A DNA stretch of 64,000 nucleotides from Candidatus Vicinibacter proximus (GCA_016713905.1 JADJOE010000002.1:464816-528815); one strand, 5' to 3'; positions 1-9,424 are shown, counted from the first letter of the stretch. Numbers and translations are program-made. The notes: generated by a model not told the origin, from the letters alone.

Positions 1-820
1 TCCTGGAACATGGACATGGGATGATCCGGAACTATGTACAAGAGATGAAGCTCCTGTTCAAGTTTTACTATGATCGGGATGTGGAGTAAATCACCCAATC
101 AGATATTGAACAATACATTATACACATTAAAAAAGTACATTTGGTAGGATGGGCCTAATGTAGGGGAGTAGCTCAATCCTGTAGTTTTTTCTTTAAACGG
201 CTGATGCCTTCAGATTACATTGTGCCGAGTAATCTTTATCCAATAAAACAATTTGTACTTACAAATTTTATGAGTGAGGAAGAGATAGTACAATTGTTTG
301 CGGCACTCCTTAGCTTAAAAGAATATTGTGTACTATCCTTAATATATGGTTGTGGTATGAGAATTAGTGAAGTATGTAAACTTCGGATTCATGATATAGA
401 AAGTGAGAATTCGTGTGTAAAAATTTATCAGGGCAAAGGTGCCAAAGATAGATATACACTGCTGCCAACAATATTGGTGGAAAAATTACGAGTATATTAA
501 ATTGAATTAGGACGTCTGAAAATTTATCTCTTTATTAGTGGTCAGACAAAGACTGCATTGTGTGTTAGAAGTATGCAAATTAAAATAAATGCAGAATGGA
601 AAAATCAAGATTTAGAGAAAAAGGATATACCGCACACACCTTGCAACACAGTTTTGCCACCCCACTTTTAAATAGAAGCAATAATATTCATGTTATTAAA
701 ACACTGTTGGACCATTCCAAACTGGAGACCACGATGGTCTACCTACATTTGCAAAAGCACTCTCAACTTGGGATACGTACTCCATTAGAATTTGTGTCAG
801 ATGACCCAAAGTCTTTGTGA
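1..820 (+). pseudogene. Tyrosine recombinase of an IS91-type element, decayed
   Basis: This resembles the XerC/D-like tyrosine recombinase that often accompanies IS91 transposases in Bacteroidota. One reading frame (phase of base 21) runs from the window edge to about 590. It has in-frame stops near 88, 156 and 498, then shifts frame and ends at 820. The SAM-like N-terminal part gives MIRNYVQEMKLL, and the catalytic core starts at GCGMRISEV (first catalytic Arg kept). The second active-site box reads HTLQHSFAT, where families have HxLRH, so the second catalytic Arg is Gln. The nucleophile region TTMVYLHLQ keeps Tyr. Three stops, a frameshift and the Arg loss make it inactive. It is not an integron integrase, because I see no IntI-specific extra helix between the boxes. 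The 5' end lies outside the window. Confidence 0.8.
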
Positions 821-879
821 ACTAAGACAATTATTGCATACAAAAATATTTACGCATCCATCCTCAACCAAATTTAATC

Positions 880-1640
880 CCTAAAGCAAGGCAGTACTTC
901 ACAAGCTAGCTAAATTCTACAGTAAAGATATAGGTAGGCATGTATACCATTGCAACAGTTGTCATCATATTCATTATCAGTATCATTGTTGCGGGGATAG
1001 ACATTGTTCAAATTGTAGCTGCATCAAGGGTCAGGAATATATTCACAATAGGATGGTCGAATTTATTCCAACGCAGTATTATCATGTTGTGTTCACATGC
1101 CACAAGAAATGCAAAATCTATGTATGACCAATGGGAAATTGATATTTGATTTGATTTTTGAGTGTGGACATTATACCCTTCTCAAACTGCGCCAGAATGA
1201 AAGTTACTAAGGTAGAACACCAGGTATTAAAAGCATACTTCATACCAATGAACAAGATCTTAGTTTTCATCTGCATATACACAATATCGTTAGTGGTGGC
1301 AGGATAACCAAAGAGGGTAAATTGATCATGGAAAAGCAGGGTAACGGATTATTCCTTTTTCCCAGACGAGCTATGGAGAAAATTTATAAGGTATAATTGA
1401 TACACCGAATCCGAAGTTTAGATAAGAAGAATAAATTAAAAATTTCATCCCCTTGGAAGAATCCAAAAGAGTGACCAGTGTGATAATTCCAGTAGATTTG
1501 CAATGCATCATTAAATTCGGGATTGATCCTCTTCAATGTAAAAATTGTGCTGATGGAATATTGATCTAGATTGCAACTTTCAGAAATCATCATAGATTTT
1601 TAATTCCTGTGGATATCAACAAAAACAAAGGGTCGCCAAA
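880..1640 (+). pseudogene. IS91-family HUH transposase, decayed
   Basis: No open frame survives, but conserved pieces follow in the right order. An N-terminal zinc-binding stretch around 935-1020 reads YHCCGDRHCSNCSC, followed by TQYYHVVFT near 1075-1110. The HUH motif region FHLHIHNIVSGG lies at about 1260-1305. After it comes LFLFPRRAMEKIYK (about 1350-1390), and a C-terminal KFGIDPLQCKNC near 1510-1550 is followed by a stop. Established knowledge: IS91 transposases are single-strand rolling-circle enzymes with this zinc finger plus HUH layout. Multiple frameshifts and stops show an old remnant. Together with the recombinase to its left it forms one dead element at the distal end of the cassette array. 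Confidence 0.72.
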
Positions 1641-1984
1641 TAACATAAATTCAATACCATGAAAATGACAATTCGAAAAATATTTCCATCACAGATTTCC
1701 TATAAGTTTAAAACTATGGGTAAGGGGAGTTGTAGCGTCAAGGATACAATATTTACTACTAATCCTCTTAATTTGTCTAAATTAGTAAACCAGTATCCCA
1801 AAAAAGTACTAAAAATACCCCTACAGGACAAAGGGCGGACTCGCTGAACACCGTTTAACCTAAAGCATATATCTTCACAATTGATCTTGATCCGTATACC
1901 CCTTTGTAAACTGCTGCTTTAGTCAATACGGCTATATGTTTGCAGTTCGTGCTTCTTGTCAGTCGGGTCGTGTTTTTTGTCTGA
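1641..1984. other. Gene-free spacer at distal end of array
   Basis: No convincing coding sequence is seen on either strand. The right part holds the most decayed attC-like site (1853-1944). The left part separates it from the IS91 remnant. Confidence 0.5.
1853..1944 (-). other. attC-1, highly degenerate (distal limit of array)
   Basis: Left core-like GTTTAAC and right core-like GTTTGCA bracket an inverted pair (GCATATA near 1864, TATATG near 1933). The sequence just right of it, GTTTGCAGTTCG, resembles normal cassette starts. It also pairs imperfectly with GACTGCCAAAG at the left edge of attC-2. That pairing is the main reason to believe it. Confidence 0.4.
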
Positions 1985-2788
1985 TTATCGTTTCACTGCA
2001 TAACCCATATAACCTACTTTCAGGTCGTTGCTTTCGATCATTTTCACTTTTTTTCCGAACTCCGCAAAAGTCAGCTTGCCTTTTGCTCTCTGTCTAAGCA
2101 AACGAATTAGCTGGATTGGGTTTACGTTTGGTGACATTCCCTTTACCTGCTTTACTTCCATTCCGTGCGCGAAACAAAGTTCTTTCAATTCAGCAGGTTT
2201 GATAAACATTTCATAAACGTGCAGTCCAGGTTGCACCAATGCTGTTGATTTCCATTCCTGCCAAATTTTTATGATGATGAGCTTGCTCAAAGGTGTTCGG
2301 TTAATTGTGTCAAAAAAGAACACGCCACCTCGTTTTAAAACCCTGCTGATTTCTGCAACGGATTTGTTTAAATCACGAACGTGTTCCAATACGTCACAGC
2401 AATACACCACGTCAAAGCTGTTGTCGAGATAAGGCAATTTTTCTGCCGTGCCTGTTTCGTAATGAATGTTTAATCTGTTTTGTTTTGCATGGTTCAGGGC
2501 TGTTCTTATGGAATTTTCCGAAGGGTCTATCCCTGTAACCCTAAACCCTGCTGCTGCAAATTCTTCCGCTAAAATCCCGCCTCCGCAACCCACGTCCAAT
2601 GCAGTTTTCTCTTTTGGGGATTGTTTTAAAATGTCGGTGTAGTGTTTTAGGAAATAGCCAAACCTGCACGGATTGAACGAAGTTTTTAACAAGCTTAGGA
2701 ACTCGTTTTCATTCCACCAGATGTCTTTTTCCGCATTGTAAAATCGGTTGTCAATGCGATTGTAAATGTCGTTTGAAATAGTTTGCAT
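1985..2788 (-). CDS. Class I SAM-dependent methyltransferase, UbiG-like
   Basis: The protein is 267 aa. It has the Rossmann glycine motif LDVGCGGG at about residues 63-70, an acidic second strand end (VTGIDPSENS), then FDVVYCCDVLEHV and the motif RVLKRGGVFFF. This is the usual order for UbiG/3-demethylubiquinone-type O-methyltransferases. Bacteroidota make menaquinone, so a ubiquinone role is unlikely; I infer a small-molecule methyltransferase of unknown substrate. It lies 73 bases downstream of the Crp/Fnr gene with no attC between, so the two form one cassette or operon. Likely cytosolic and intact. Confidence 0.85.
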   Translation of the reverse strand: MQTISNDIYNRIDNRFYNAEKDIWWNENEFLSLLKTSFNPCRFGYFLKHYTDILKQSPKEKTALDVGCGGGILAEEFAAAGFRVTGIDPSENSIRTALNHAKQNRLNIHYETGTAEKLPYLDNSFDVVYCCDVLEHVRDLNKSVAEISRVLKRGGVFFFDTINRTPLSKLIIIKIWQEWKSTALVQPGLHVYEMFIKPAELKELCFAHGMEVKQVKGMSPNVNPIQLIRLLRQRAKGKLTFAEFGKKVKMIESNDLKVGYMGYAVKR

Positions 2789-2861
2789 GTATTTTCGTTT
2801 TAAATGTTAATGCAAACCTACATCCCTTTCAAGCCACGATTGATTAACTGCGGTTAAGAAA

Positions 2862-3455
2862 TTACTTGTTGTCAAAAATTCGTTTTCTCAATCGACTTAG
2901 CGATTGGGGTTCAATGCCCAGATAAGCGGCAATATATTGTTGGGGAACTCGTTGCAAGGTCTGCGGTTGTCGCTGAATAAGGTCTAAATATCTCTCCTCT
3001 ACCGATTTAAAGCGAATTTCTTGAATACGATTCATCATGGCTGCATGGCTCTTTCGTACCAACTGTATATGTCCGTCTTTGAATTTAGGATACTGCTCCA
3101 TAAGGTTGAAAAAGTCATTACGATTGATAACGTCAATAGTACTGGTCTCAATCGCCTGAATATTGTAAACGGTTGGCGTTTGATTTTCCAAGCTGTGCAG
3201 GTCGGCAAGCCACCAATCTTCAAAACCAAAATGAGTTACGCTTTCATGCAGATTGTCGTCTACTGTATAATTGCGAAAACAACCATGCTCTACATAAGCT
3301 ACTCGTTTGCAAATTTCCCCTTCATGTAAAATGTGTTCCTTTCGTTTTATGTCAAGCGCTGTGAAATGCGATAAAATGTCATTCAGTTCACTATCAGTAA
3401 ACCACTTTGTTGATTTTAAAAAGTCTTTAAGTCGGGTCATAACTAACTTACTCAC
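2862..3455 (-). CDS. Crp/Fnr-family transcriptional regulator
   Basis: The protein is 197 aa. The N-terminal two thirds is a cyclic-nucleotide-binding-type beta-roll (KEHILHEGEICKRVAYVEHG at about residues 37-56). The C-terminal end carries a short helix-turn-helix (VPQQYIAAYLGIEPQSLSRL, about residues 170-189). This is the common Bacteroidota Crp/Fnr layout with a reduced HTH. The ligand is unknown. It is the first gene of the leftmost cassette and probably acts on itself and the methyltransferase behind it, but no operator was identified. Intact. Confidence 0.88.
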   Translation of the reverse strand: MSKLVMTRLKDFLKSTKWFTDSELNDILSHFTALDIKRKEHILHEGEICKRVAYVEHGCFRNYTVDDNLHESVTHFGFEDWWLADLHSLENQTPTVYNIQAIETSTIDVINRNDFFNLMEQYPKFKDGHIQLVRKSHAAMMNRIQEIRFKSVEERYLDLIQRQPQTLQRVPQQYIAAYLGIEPQSLSRLRKRIFDNK

Positions 3456-3483
3456 TTGGGGAAAAGTTCGCTAAAGTATGACT

Positions 3484-3576
3484 GCCAAAGGTTTTGGCGT
3501 GGCACAGTAGAGGATTAAAAGCACAAATGTTGAGCCTATCACTTCTGCACCCATTGCGTTCAAACCCTTGTAAGTC
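3484..3576 (-). other. attC-2, degenerate
   Basis: The arms GGTTTTGGCGTGGCAC and CATTGCGTTCAAACCC clearly match those of attC-32/42/47. The right core has decayed to GTAAGTC and the left core to GCCAAAG. Confidence 0.65.
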
Positions 3577-3603
3577 GTTCGTTGTTTTATCATTTGTTTT
3601 TGC

Positions 3604-4056
3604 CTATGTTGAAAATTGTGTCAAATGGTGGTTGAAATGAACGTATTGAAGTTGTCCCCAATTGTCTTTTGAAAATTTACCAAAAATAAGGGAGTTGTCC
3701 AATTTCTACTTCATTCCCTTTGGTTAAAAAATCATTCAAATTTTGAAGAAGTCGTAATTTTTCGATTTCAAAGTTCTTTTCATCTGTTACAAGGAATATT
3801 GGAAATGTCTTTTGGTTATTACCCAAGTCGCCTTTTTTTACAGCATTAAGAGCAATTTTCTTTACTAATGTTCGCATTATAAAATTACCCTTATCCACAA
3901 AATGTGTTTTGCCCAAAGCCATATCTAATCTAATAGAACAATAAGCCATCATTTATGCGACACTCATCGTTCCCCATGCTTTTGAGAATTTGCGGTTAAA
4001 TTTTCAATTCTTTTCCGAACTTCATCGTATTCGGCTTTGTTAAATATTGATTTCAT
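3604..4056 (-). pseudogene. DUF1569 family protein, broken
   Basis: A DUF1569-type protein can be read across three frames. The start gives MKSIFNKAEYDEVRKRIENL and should continue into AWGTMSV but for one missing A in a run near 3990. A Gln codon has become TAA just before MMAYCSIRLDMALGK. The C-terminus LPYFGKFSKDNWGQLQY needs another shift near 3680 and ends at HFNHHLTQF before a TAG at 3604. DUF1569 is a DinB-like four-helix metal-binding fold with no assigned function. Its start lies 7 bases after the stop of the next gene, so the two formed a two-gene cassette. Confidence 0.75.
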
Positions 4057-4063
4057 TTTTTAT

Positions 4064-4546
4064 TTATAATTTATTTCTGCCCACAAATTTACCCTTTCCC
4101 AATAAAAAACTAATTGCCTTTGGTACATTTTTATCAACGCTTTCTTCTGTTTTAAGCATTGAGATATACCTAACAATTTCAAGTTGCAATGAAGGTCTTA
4201 AGTTGTCAAAAATCGCTTTTGCATTAATATTATCTTTTAATGCTTTTACAAATTTCGTGTGTGGTTTTATAATCCTTTTTACAGGGTCAAATTCAATTGT
4301 AATTTCTATGGTTTCACCAATTCGTTTCGGTGAATTTTTAAGCATTTTCATATTGATATAAAGTCGCCATTCCCCTTTAAATCTCACCAAAGTCTGTTTG
4401 TAGGGTTTGCCATTAACCGTTCCTTTTATTGGAATCGCACCTTTGTCTTTTTGTGCTTGAATAAAAATGTCTGATAACACTTGATTTGGAACGAACACAT
4501 AAGGATTGACACCAATTATTTGTATTTCGGCTTTGAATTTATTCAT
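4064..4546 (-). CDS. DUF1905 / YdeI-OmpD-associated family protein
   Basis: The protein is 160 aa. The N-terminal about 95 residues form a DUF1905 barrel (IKGTVNGKPYKQTLVRFKGE, then LYINMKMLKNSPKRIGETI). The C-terminal helical part (FDNLRPSLQLEIVRYISMLK through AISFLLGKGKF) matches the YdeI/OmpD-associated segment. These proteins are common cassette or accessory genes; the biochemical role is not established. It appears intact, although its downstream partner in the same cassette (DUF1569) is dead. Confidence 0.8.
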   Translation of the reverse strand: MNKFKAEIQIIGVNPYVFVPNQVLSDIFIQAQKDKGAIPIKGTVNGKPYKQTLVRFKGEWRLYINMKMLKNSPKRIGETIEITIEFDPVKRIIKPHTKFVKALKDNINAKAIFDNLRPSLQLEIVRYISMLKTEESVDKNVPKAISFLLGKGKFVGRNKL

Positions 4547-4602
4547 TTTTTATGTTGTCACTATTCTGTCTATCTTTTGCAGGGTGTCGCTTTATAATGA
4601 CG

Positions 4603-4730
4603 GCTAACGGAGAGGTTCTTTCGACATACCGCCACTAGCACCAAAGCCAAAAGTAAGAAATTTTTTCATAAGAAACCAATAGTAAAAATTTAAGTTTTTT
4701 TGCGGTATGTTCGCAAGTAAAATGTCAGTG
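4603..4730 (-). other. attC-3
   Basis: Left core GGCTAAC; right core decayed to GTCAGTG. The arms CGACATACCGCC and TTGCGGTATGTTCG form the stem. The right end GTCAGTGGTC pairs 10/10 with GACCACTGAC of attC-4, so this cassette decayed as a unit or kept a matching variant core. Confidence 0.8.
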
Positions 4731-4743
4731 GTCTTTATTTCAC

Positions 4744-5385
4744 TTAGCTTACCCATGTTCTTTTATTTTGTTTTATTCTCCATTTACCCTTTTCGAATTT
4801 CATAATTACTCTATGTCCAGATCCACACAAAGAACCGCAATAATGACTAATATAAAAAATTATTGTCTTTTCATCTTTTGTAAATAATGGTTGTGAAATG
4901 CGAGTATATGACCTACCGCTTTATGCTTTCTTTAAAGTATCAAAGAATTTATCAATGTCACTATTTTTTCTCAGTTGTTCTAATTCTGAAGCGCTAATGG
5001 TTTGATGATTAATTTTGTTTTTATCTAGATTATAAATTTTGATTTTGTCAGCTTGAATGAAAAGAAACTCTATATCTATGGAATCAATTAATTTTGATTT
5101 ATATAATGAAGTTAAAATATCCTTAGTAATAAATTCAGTATATAATTTATGATGTATAAGCTTATATAAATCAATGGTATCTTATTCTATAACTGTTTTT
5201 TCAAATTTGGGAATAAACGGTTTTATTGAATCTAAATTCAACATTATTATTGTTGATGAATCGTAATATTGAATCCGAACTAAATCATCAATTATTGAGT
5301 AAAATTGATTATATTTATTTGATGGGGAATCCATACAAGATAGATATAATAGAGTAAATATCGCTATGATTATTTTTAATTTCAT
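4744..5385 (-). pseudogene. Small lipoprotein gene with two in-frame stops
   Basis: A single 214-codon frame starts with MKLKIIIAIFTLLYLSC, a lipoprotein signal with the lipobox Cys at residue 17. It is interrupted by TAA after KFEKTVIE and by a second TAA after FFDTLKKA. The last section, ISQPLFTKDEKTIIFYIS followed by HYCGSLCGSG and FEKGKWRI, looks like a family of small secreted proteins with a CGxLCGSG motif often seen in cassettes. Function unknown. There is no frameshift, only substitutions, which differs from the indel-type damage near the right end of the array. Confidence 0.72.
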
Positions 5386-5402
5386 TTGTAATATTAAATG
5401 AC

Positions 5403-5533
5403 CACTGACGGTTTGCCGCTTGCGGTAGTGTGTAACTTCGAAGCACTTCATTGTCAACCAAGCATAAAAGTTGATAGAAGCACTACACTTGATTTAACCA
5501 CGTCAGCCCCTATTGCGGCAAACGACCTTAGCC
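5403..5533 (-). other. attC-4
   Basis: Left core CACTGAC; right core CTTAGCC (normal G replaced by C). The stem arms are GGTTTGCCGC and GCGGCAAACG. Confidence 0.8.
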
Positions 5534-5559
5534 TGCTGCCAATACCAAAGCCTGTATAT

Positions 5560-6558
5560 TTAATTCATAAACCATGCGGCATATAACAACAATATAAGCC
5601 AATGGTAAAAAGTGTCAATAACAAAGGCAGGGAGCCATCGTACTATTATACCTATCAAAGTAAAATCAAATGCCCTCTTTAATGCAAAAAGGTAATAGAC
5701 AGCATTAATGACAGGTATTGATAAAAAGATTGATTCAGGAGCATGCAGGAAACCCACCATCAGCGTCAATACCCAAATCCACACAGATTGGAAAAGTGGA
5801 ATCCAGGTATTAATGTGCACTGTAAAGATCATTGAATCATAGTACAACATTTTTTTTCTGTAAAGAACAGGGAACAGTAATAATGCATTGAGGGGAAGCA
5901 ATAATACAAAAAGAATATTATTTCCTGTTGTCATTTTCTTTGTGTAGGCAGACATTGTTAGTTGACTATTGATCTGTGCCCTGTAGGCTTTTACTAATTG
6001 AATATGAAAATAGTCGTCAGGATAATTTTGTTGCTGCAGCCAGCTTTTAATTTCATTGTCGGGAATGTTTTTTAAATCCCGCAACCTGCTTACAGGTGTA
6101 GAAGGCAGCGTAGGCCAAAGCCCACTTGTGGCAATTCTTATTGAAGTGTGGCTTGAATCAGGCATTTCATCAAACTGCTGGCTCAATGAATTATTAGCTT
6201 CAGAAGCCGGCTCAATATAGTGGGTAAAAGTATCAATCATGAGCCAAAAACTAAACATAAAAAATGCAGTGCACCAGATATACATCCTTACAGGAGGGGA
6301 ATAACGGTTCCGTTTATCTTCAATAAAATCTTTGGTGATTTTACCCGGGTGGGCAAACAAGGTCTTAATGGTTAGCCATGTTTTATTGTCAAGATGGAAA
6401 ATGCCTTCCATTAACTCATACAGGTAGTGAAAGAAAGGCTGTCTGGGACTATGATTTTCCTGTCCGCAATTTGGGCAGTATTTCATATTCGGAAGGTCAA
6501 TCCTGAAATCGTAGTTGCAATTTTTACAGTGTTCGGTTCTTATTTTTCTTGATGGCAT
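5560..6558 (-). CDS. DUF3667 membrane protein with zinc ribbon
   Basis: The protein is 332 aa. A zinc-ribbon start has two Cys pairs (CKNC at about residues 11-14 and CPNCGQ near 28-33). A conserved LDNKTWLTIKTLFAHPGKI segment and KDFIEDKRNRYSPPVRMY follow, then about five hydrophobic helices to the C-terminus. This order is typical of DUF3667. Inner-membrane location is inferred; function unknown. The ORF is intact although the flanking attC sites are degenerate. Confidence 0.85.
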   Translation of the reverse strand: MPSRKIRTEHCKNCNYDFRIDLPNMKYCPNCGQENHSPRQPFFHYLYELMEGIFHLDNKTWLTIKTLFAHPGKITKDFIEDKRNRYSPPVRMYIWCTAFFMFSFWLMIDTFTHYIEPASEANNSLSQQFDEMPDSSHTSIRIATSGLWPTLPSTPVSRLRDLKNIPDNEIKSWLQQQNYPDDYFHIQLVKAYRAQINSQLTMSAYTKKMTTGNNILFVLLLPLNALLLFPVLYRKKMLYYDSMIFTVHINTWIPLFQSVWIWVLTLMVGFLHAPESIFLSIPVINAVYYLFALKRAFDFTLIGIIVRWLPAFVIDTFYHWLILLLYAAWFMN

Positions 6559-6609
6559 AATCTTTATCTAATTTCATTTTGATCAGGATACGATATTCGA
6601 TAGGGTTAC

Positions 6610-6753
6610 AGGCAACGTTTTCGGAATTGACGAAGTTGGCGATTTTCAATATCCCGATTGCAATCGGGATTGATGCGGAGAACCAAACTTTTATTAACCA
6701 CAAATGCATCTTCGGAGCACAAAAACGCGACTTTTGCCAAACCCGTGTTACCT
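6610..6753 (-). other. attC-5
   Basis: Left core AGGCAAC (one base lost relative to the expected CAGGCTAAC); right core GTTACCT. The outer arms are CGTTTTCGG and the CCAAACCCGTG side. The inner loop carries AGCACAAA-type repeats. Confidence 0.75.
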
Positions 6754-6773
6754 CCATATAGCTTTATGCATTT

Positions 6774-7862
6774 CTATTCTCGATAAAATTTAAATGTTTT
6801 CCCGTCAAATTTACACAATTCTGTGCTTAAACTTTTGAACCAAATATTTCCTTCTTTGTCTTTTAAAATTCCTGTGCAAAAAAAGTTTGATGCATTGGGT
6901 AATACTCCAATTTCAGTTGTGTAATTGACAAATGTTTTGCCATCATAAAAAGTAACACCATCCTTTCTGCCGTTGTTAAACCACAGATTTTTGTTGTTGT
7001 CTTCTACAATTGTAAATACCCAATCTTTTATTTCAATTGATGAAAATGGTTTGAAGGTTTTACCATCGTAAATATACAACATTGGTTTGTGTCTAGTGTT
7101 AAACCAAACATCGCCATTGCTGGTTTGCATCAATGGTCGAACCCATTCAATGCTATCCACATTATAATGATTTAATTTTTTTCCGTCAAAACAAAACAAG
7201 CCGTCTGTTCCTCTACCCCCAAACCAAATTTTTCCCGATTTATCTTCAATGATTGATTCAGGTCCAAAAATTTGCCTGTCTGAAATTGCATAACCAGTAT
7301 TGTTTTGCACTCCATCATTAACTGTGAAATGAGAATAATTAGTGCCATCAAATTTGTAAATACCCTTTTGATTGCCAAACCAAAAATTTCCCTTACTATC
7401 TTGCAAAATGCAGTTGATATAATTTGCAATGTTGGCAAATGCGTTGTTACTTGTTTTGGTGTAATTTAAATTTCCAGTAATTGCTGGAATTGTGATAACA
7501 GAAAATTTTCCATTCTCATAAGTAGTAATGCCATCAGCAGTAGCCAACCATATTTTTCCCTTATTATCTTCTAAAATTGATAGAACTCTATTATTGCTCA
7601 ACCCGTCTTTTTCTATGTAGTGGTTGAATTTATTTTTTGCGGGATTAAAAACTGTTACACCAGTTGAATCACAAAACCAGATATTGTCATTTTGGTCTTG
7701 GATGATTGATTGGCTTGCTTTAGGCTGAATTATTGTCACATTAGCAACTAGAATTTCCTCTTTCGTAGTTGTTTTCACTTGACCATTGCAAGAAGTAAAA
7801 AAGGCTAATAAAATTGTAAACCGATAAAGTTGAAATAGCGTCTGATGTTTATTGAAATTCAT
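6774..7862 (-). CDS. Two-component-regulator-type beta-propeller lipoprotein
   Basis: The protein is 362 aa. The signal peptide ends in a lipobox (LLAFFTSCNG, Cys at about residue 26). The rest is tandem Reg_prop repeats: IIQDQNDNIWFCDSTGVTVF, then ILEDNKGKIWLATADGITTY, ILQDSKGNFWFGNQKGIYKF, IIEDKSGKIWFGGRGTDGLF and others, each about 45-55 residues. Full regulators of this type carry a kinase after the propeller, but this one stops after the repeats. It is therefore a stand-alone, probably outer-membrane-anchored sensor or binding protein. Complete cassette gene. Confidence 0.85.
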   Translation of the reverse strand: MNFNKHQTLFQLYRFTILLAFFTSCNGQVKTTTKEEILVANVTIIQPKASQSIIQDQNDNIWFCDSTGVTVFNPAKNKFNHYIEKDGLSNNRVLSILEDNKGKIWLATADGITTYENGKFSVITIPAITGNLNYTKTSNNAFANIANYINCILQDSKGNFWFGNQKGIYKFDGTNYSHFTVNDGVQNNTGYAISDRQIFGPESIIEDKSGKIWFGGRGTDGLFCFDGKKLNHYNVDSIEWVRPLMQTSNGDVWFNTRHKPMLYIYDGKTFKPFSSIEIKDWVFTIVEDNNKNLWFNNGRKDGVTFYDGKTFVNYTTEIGVLPNASNFFCTGILKDKEGNIWFKSLSTELCKFDGKTFKFYRE

Positions 7863-7921
7863 TCTTTTTAAAGTTAAATTATTGCAGTCAGTGTTAAGTT
7901 TGCAGTGTCCCGGTTCACTGC

Positions 7922-8053
7922 AGATAACTTATTGCATATTTATATAGTGGCGGCTTTTGAAAACTGAACTTTCATTTTAAAGCTTAACTTTCTGTGAGAC
8001 ACAAAATTTCCATTTAACACTAAACCCGCCAATTCATACATATGCTGTTAGCT
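7922..8053 (-). other. attC-6
   Basis: Left core AGATAAC; right core GTTAGCT. The arms TTGCATATTTATATAGTGGC and CCGCCAATTCATACATATGC form the stem. The right core contains the stop codon of the next gene. Confidence 0.78.
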
Positions 8054-8524
8054 ATAGTTTTTTTTTCTACTTATTAGACTGTCAATACGTCTCTTGTTCT
8101 GTTGTTGTAATAAAGATGGGTATAAATTCATTAAAGTATTTGGAATCATCATAGTCAGTCCGAATATTAATCCTACACTAAATATTTTATAAAAGGCAAA
8201 AATGGTCACAAAAGTAAATCCGATTAAATGACTTATTTCAGAAAAGGTCATTTCTTTGCGTATTTCATTCAAGTCATCATTTTGGTTTTCCAACTTAATT
8301 TTTTGATTAAAGAATTTGAAAAATGTATTCTTAACAATCCACTTAAAAGGTTTCAATCCGATTTTATTATACAAATCCTTACTTCTTATAAAATTTAGAT
8401 TTGATAACTTATCATAGTATACCGTTTTCATTAGAATACTGTTAAGTATCATTCCCACCACCCAAGATATTAATGACATGGATATTCCAAATGTAAATCC
8501 CAATATGAAGTATTTCATTATCAT
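8048..8524 (-). CDS. Small membrane protein, CrtO acyltransferase-like family
   Basis: The protein is 158 aa with an N-terminal helix (FILGFTFGISMSLISWVVGM), a central soluble segment (PFKWIVKNTFFKFFNQKIKL, about residues 58-77) and two C-terminal helices. The central motif recalls the glycosyl-diaponeurosporenoate acyltransferase (CrtO) family. That assignment is tentative, and membrane location is the safe statement. The TAA stop is supplied by the attC core, so the ORF ends exactly at the recombination site. Confidence 0.65.
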   Translation of the reverse strand: MIMKYFILGFTFGISMSLISWVVGMILNSILMKTVYYDKLSNLNFIRSKDLYNKIGLKPFKWIVKNTFFKFFNQKIKLENQNDDLNEIRKEMTFSEISHLIGFTFVTIFAFYKIFSVGLIFGLTMMIPNTLMNLYPSLLQQQNKRRIDSLISRKKNYS

Positions 8525-8543
8525 ACTTTTGTAGTTATATTAT

Positions 8544-8670
8544 AGCTACCGGTTGCAGATTTGGCTGTTTCGGACTCAAAGCCTATAAACCTTCAACCAT
8601 GAACAAAGATAATTGGAACTATACACATTCCAAACAGAAAATCCCTCATCAGCTAAACCTGCTTTTAGCG
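8544..8670 (-). other. attC-7
   Basis: Left core AGCTACC (expected AGCTAAC from the pairing with attC-6); right core TTTAGCG. The arms are GGTTGCAGATTTGGC and the AGCTAAACCTGC side. Both cores have lost a canonical base. Confidence 0.65.
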
Positions 8671-9243
8671 GTTCGTGCTTCCCGGATTTTCAAGCTTATC
8701 ATCACTTTGCTTAAGTTTAGGATACTCTCCCAGTTGTTCAAATAAAGAATTCCAGTCAACAAATGGATATACTTCGTCAAGTTTTCCACCTTTCATTTTG
8801 TACCATACAGATTCTCGAAATTTAACCTGCTTGTTAGTTGGTTTAATGCCAAAAAGTTCTCCTGTGTGCGTTCCGCTTATTTCAATCCACATTGAAATTT
8901 TGTCACCATCAATCATTATGTCCATGATTTCAAATTTAAAGGGTTGGAATGCATTAAGAAAATAGGATACTTGTCTTTTCATTCCTTCAGGTCCATGGTC
9001 AAACTGTGGAGCAAAAACATTTTTGAAGTCATCACTCCAATATTTTTCAGCTTTGGAAAAATCACGTTTATTCCAAATGTCCTCAATGTAACTATGTAAA
9101 AATAGTATAATGCTGTCCTTATGTTGTTTTGTCACAGTTTGATTTTCATTTTGATGAGCAGGTGGATTTGGATTGTTGCAGTCTGTCAGAAAAATACAGC
9201 TTGCAATTAACGTTATCGCCAAATATTTAGTTTCTGTTTTCAT
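8665..9243 (-). CDS. SnoaL-like ester cyclase-fold lipoprotein
   Basis: I chose the start MKTETKYLAITLIASCIFL because it opens a lipoprotein signal (Cys in LTDCNN at about residue 22). A longer in-frame extension reads through attC. The mature part is a NTF2/SnoaL-type domain: SYIEDIWNKRDFSKAEKYWS, DFKNVFAPQFDHGPEGMK, and WIEISGTHTGELFGI. SnoaL-like folds bind or isomerise small hydrophobic molecules; the substrate is unknown. The stop codon lies in the attC right core. Intact. Confidence 0.78.
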   Translation of the reverse strand: MKTETKYLAITLIASCIFLTDCNNPNPPAHQNENQTVTKQHKDSIILFLHSYIEDIWNKRDFSKAEKYWSDDFKNVFAPQFDHGPEGMKRQVSYFLNAFQPFKFEIMDIMIDGDKISMWIEISGTHTGELFGIKPTNKQVKFRESVWYKMKGGKLDEVYPFVDWNSLFEQLGEYPKLKQSDDKLENPGSTNR

Positions 9244-9287
9244 TTCTAGTGCTGTCGTTTCATTTTGCCTTGTTGTCAAGGAATGAT

Positions 9288-9394
9288 CGCTTACGTTCGA
9301 AGGATTTTCGCAGTAAGTATTGGGGGATTTCCGCAGACTCTTTAAAGTTAGCGATTCTCCCAACAATACTTATTGCATAAATCCTATGTAAGCT
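9288..9394 (-). other. attC-8
   Basis: Left core CGCTTAC; right core GTAAGCT. The arms GGATTTTCGCAGTAAGTATT and AATACTTATTGCATAAATCC are strongly complementary. Confidence 0.75.
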
Positions 9395-9424
9395 GCTGTG
9401 CTTTGTTTTCAAGGTCGCTCGTGT

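Noticed and set aside
204..820. Tyrosine recombinase at the left end as the integron integrase
   Set aside because: Similarity and position next to the IS91 transposase remnant point to the IS91-associated XerC/D-like enzyme. It lies at the wrong (distal) end relative to attC orientation and is broken.
1384..1593. Minus-strand 69-codon ORF in the IS91 region
   Set aside because: It is antisense to the C-terminal part of the IS91 transposase remnant (KFGIDPLQCKNC on the plus strand) and matches nothing known.
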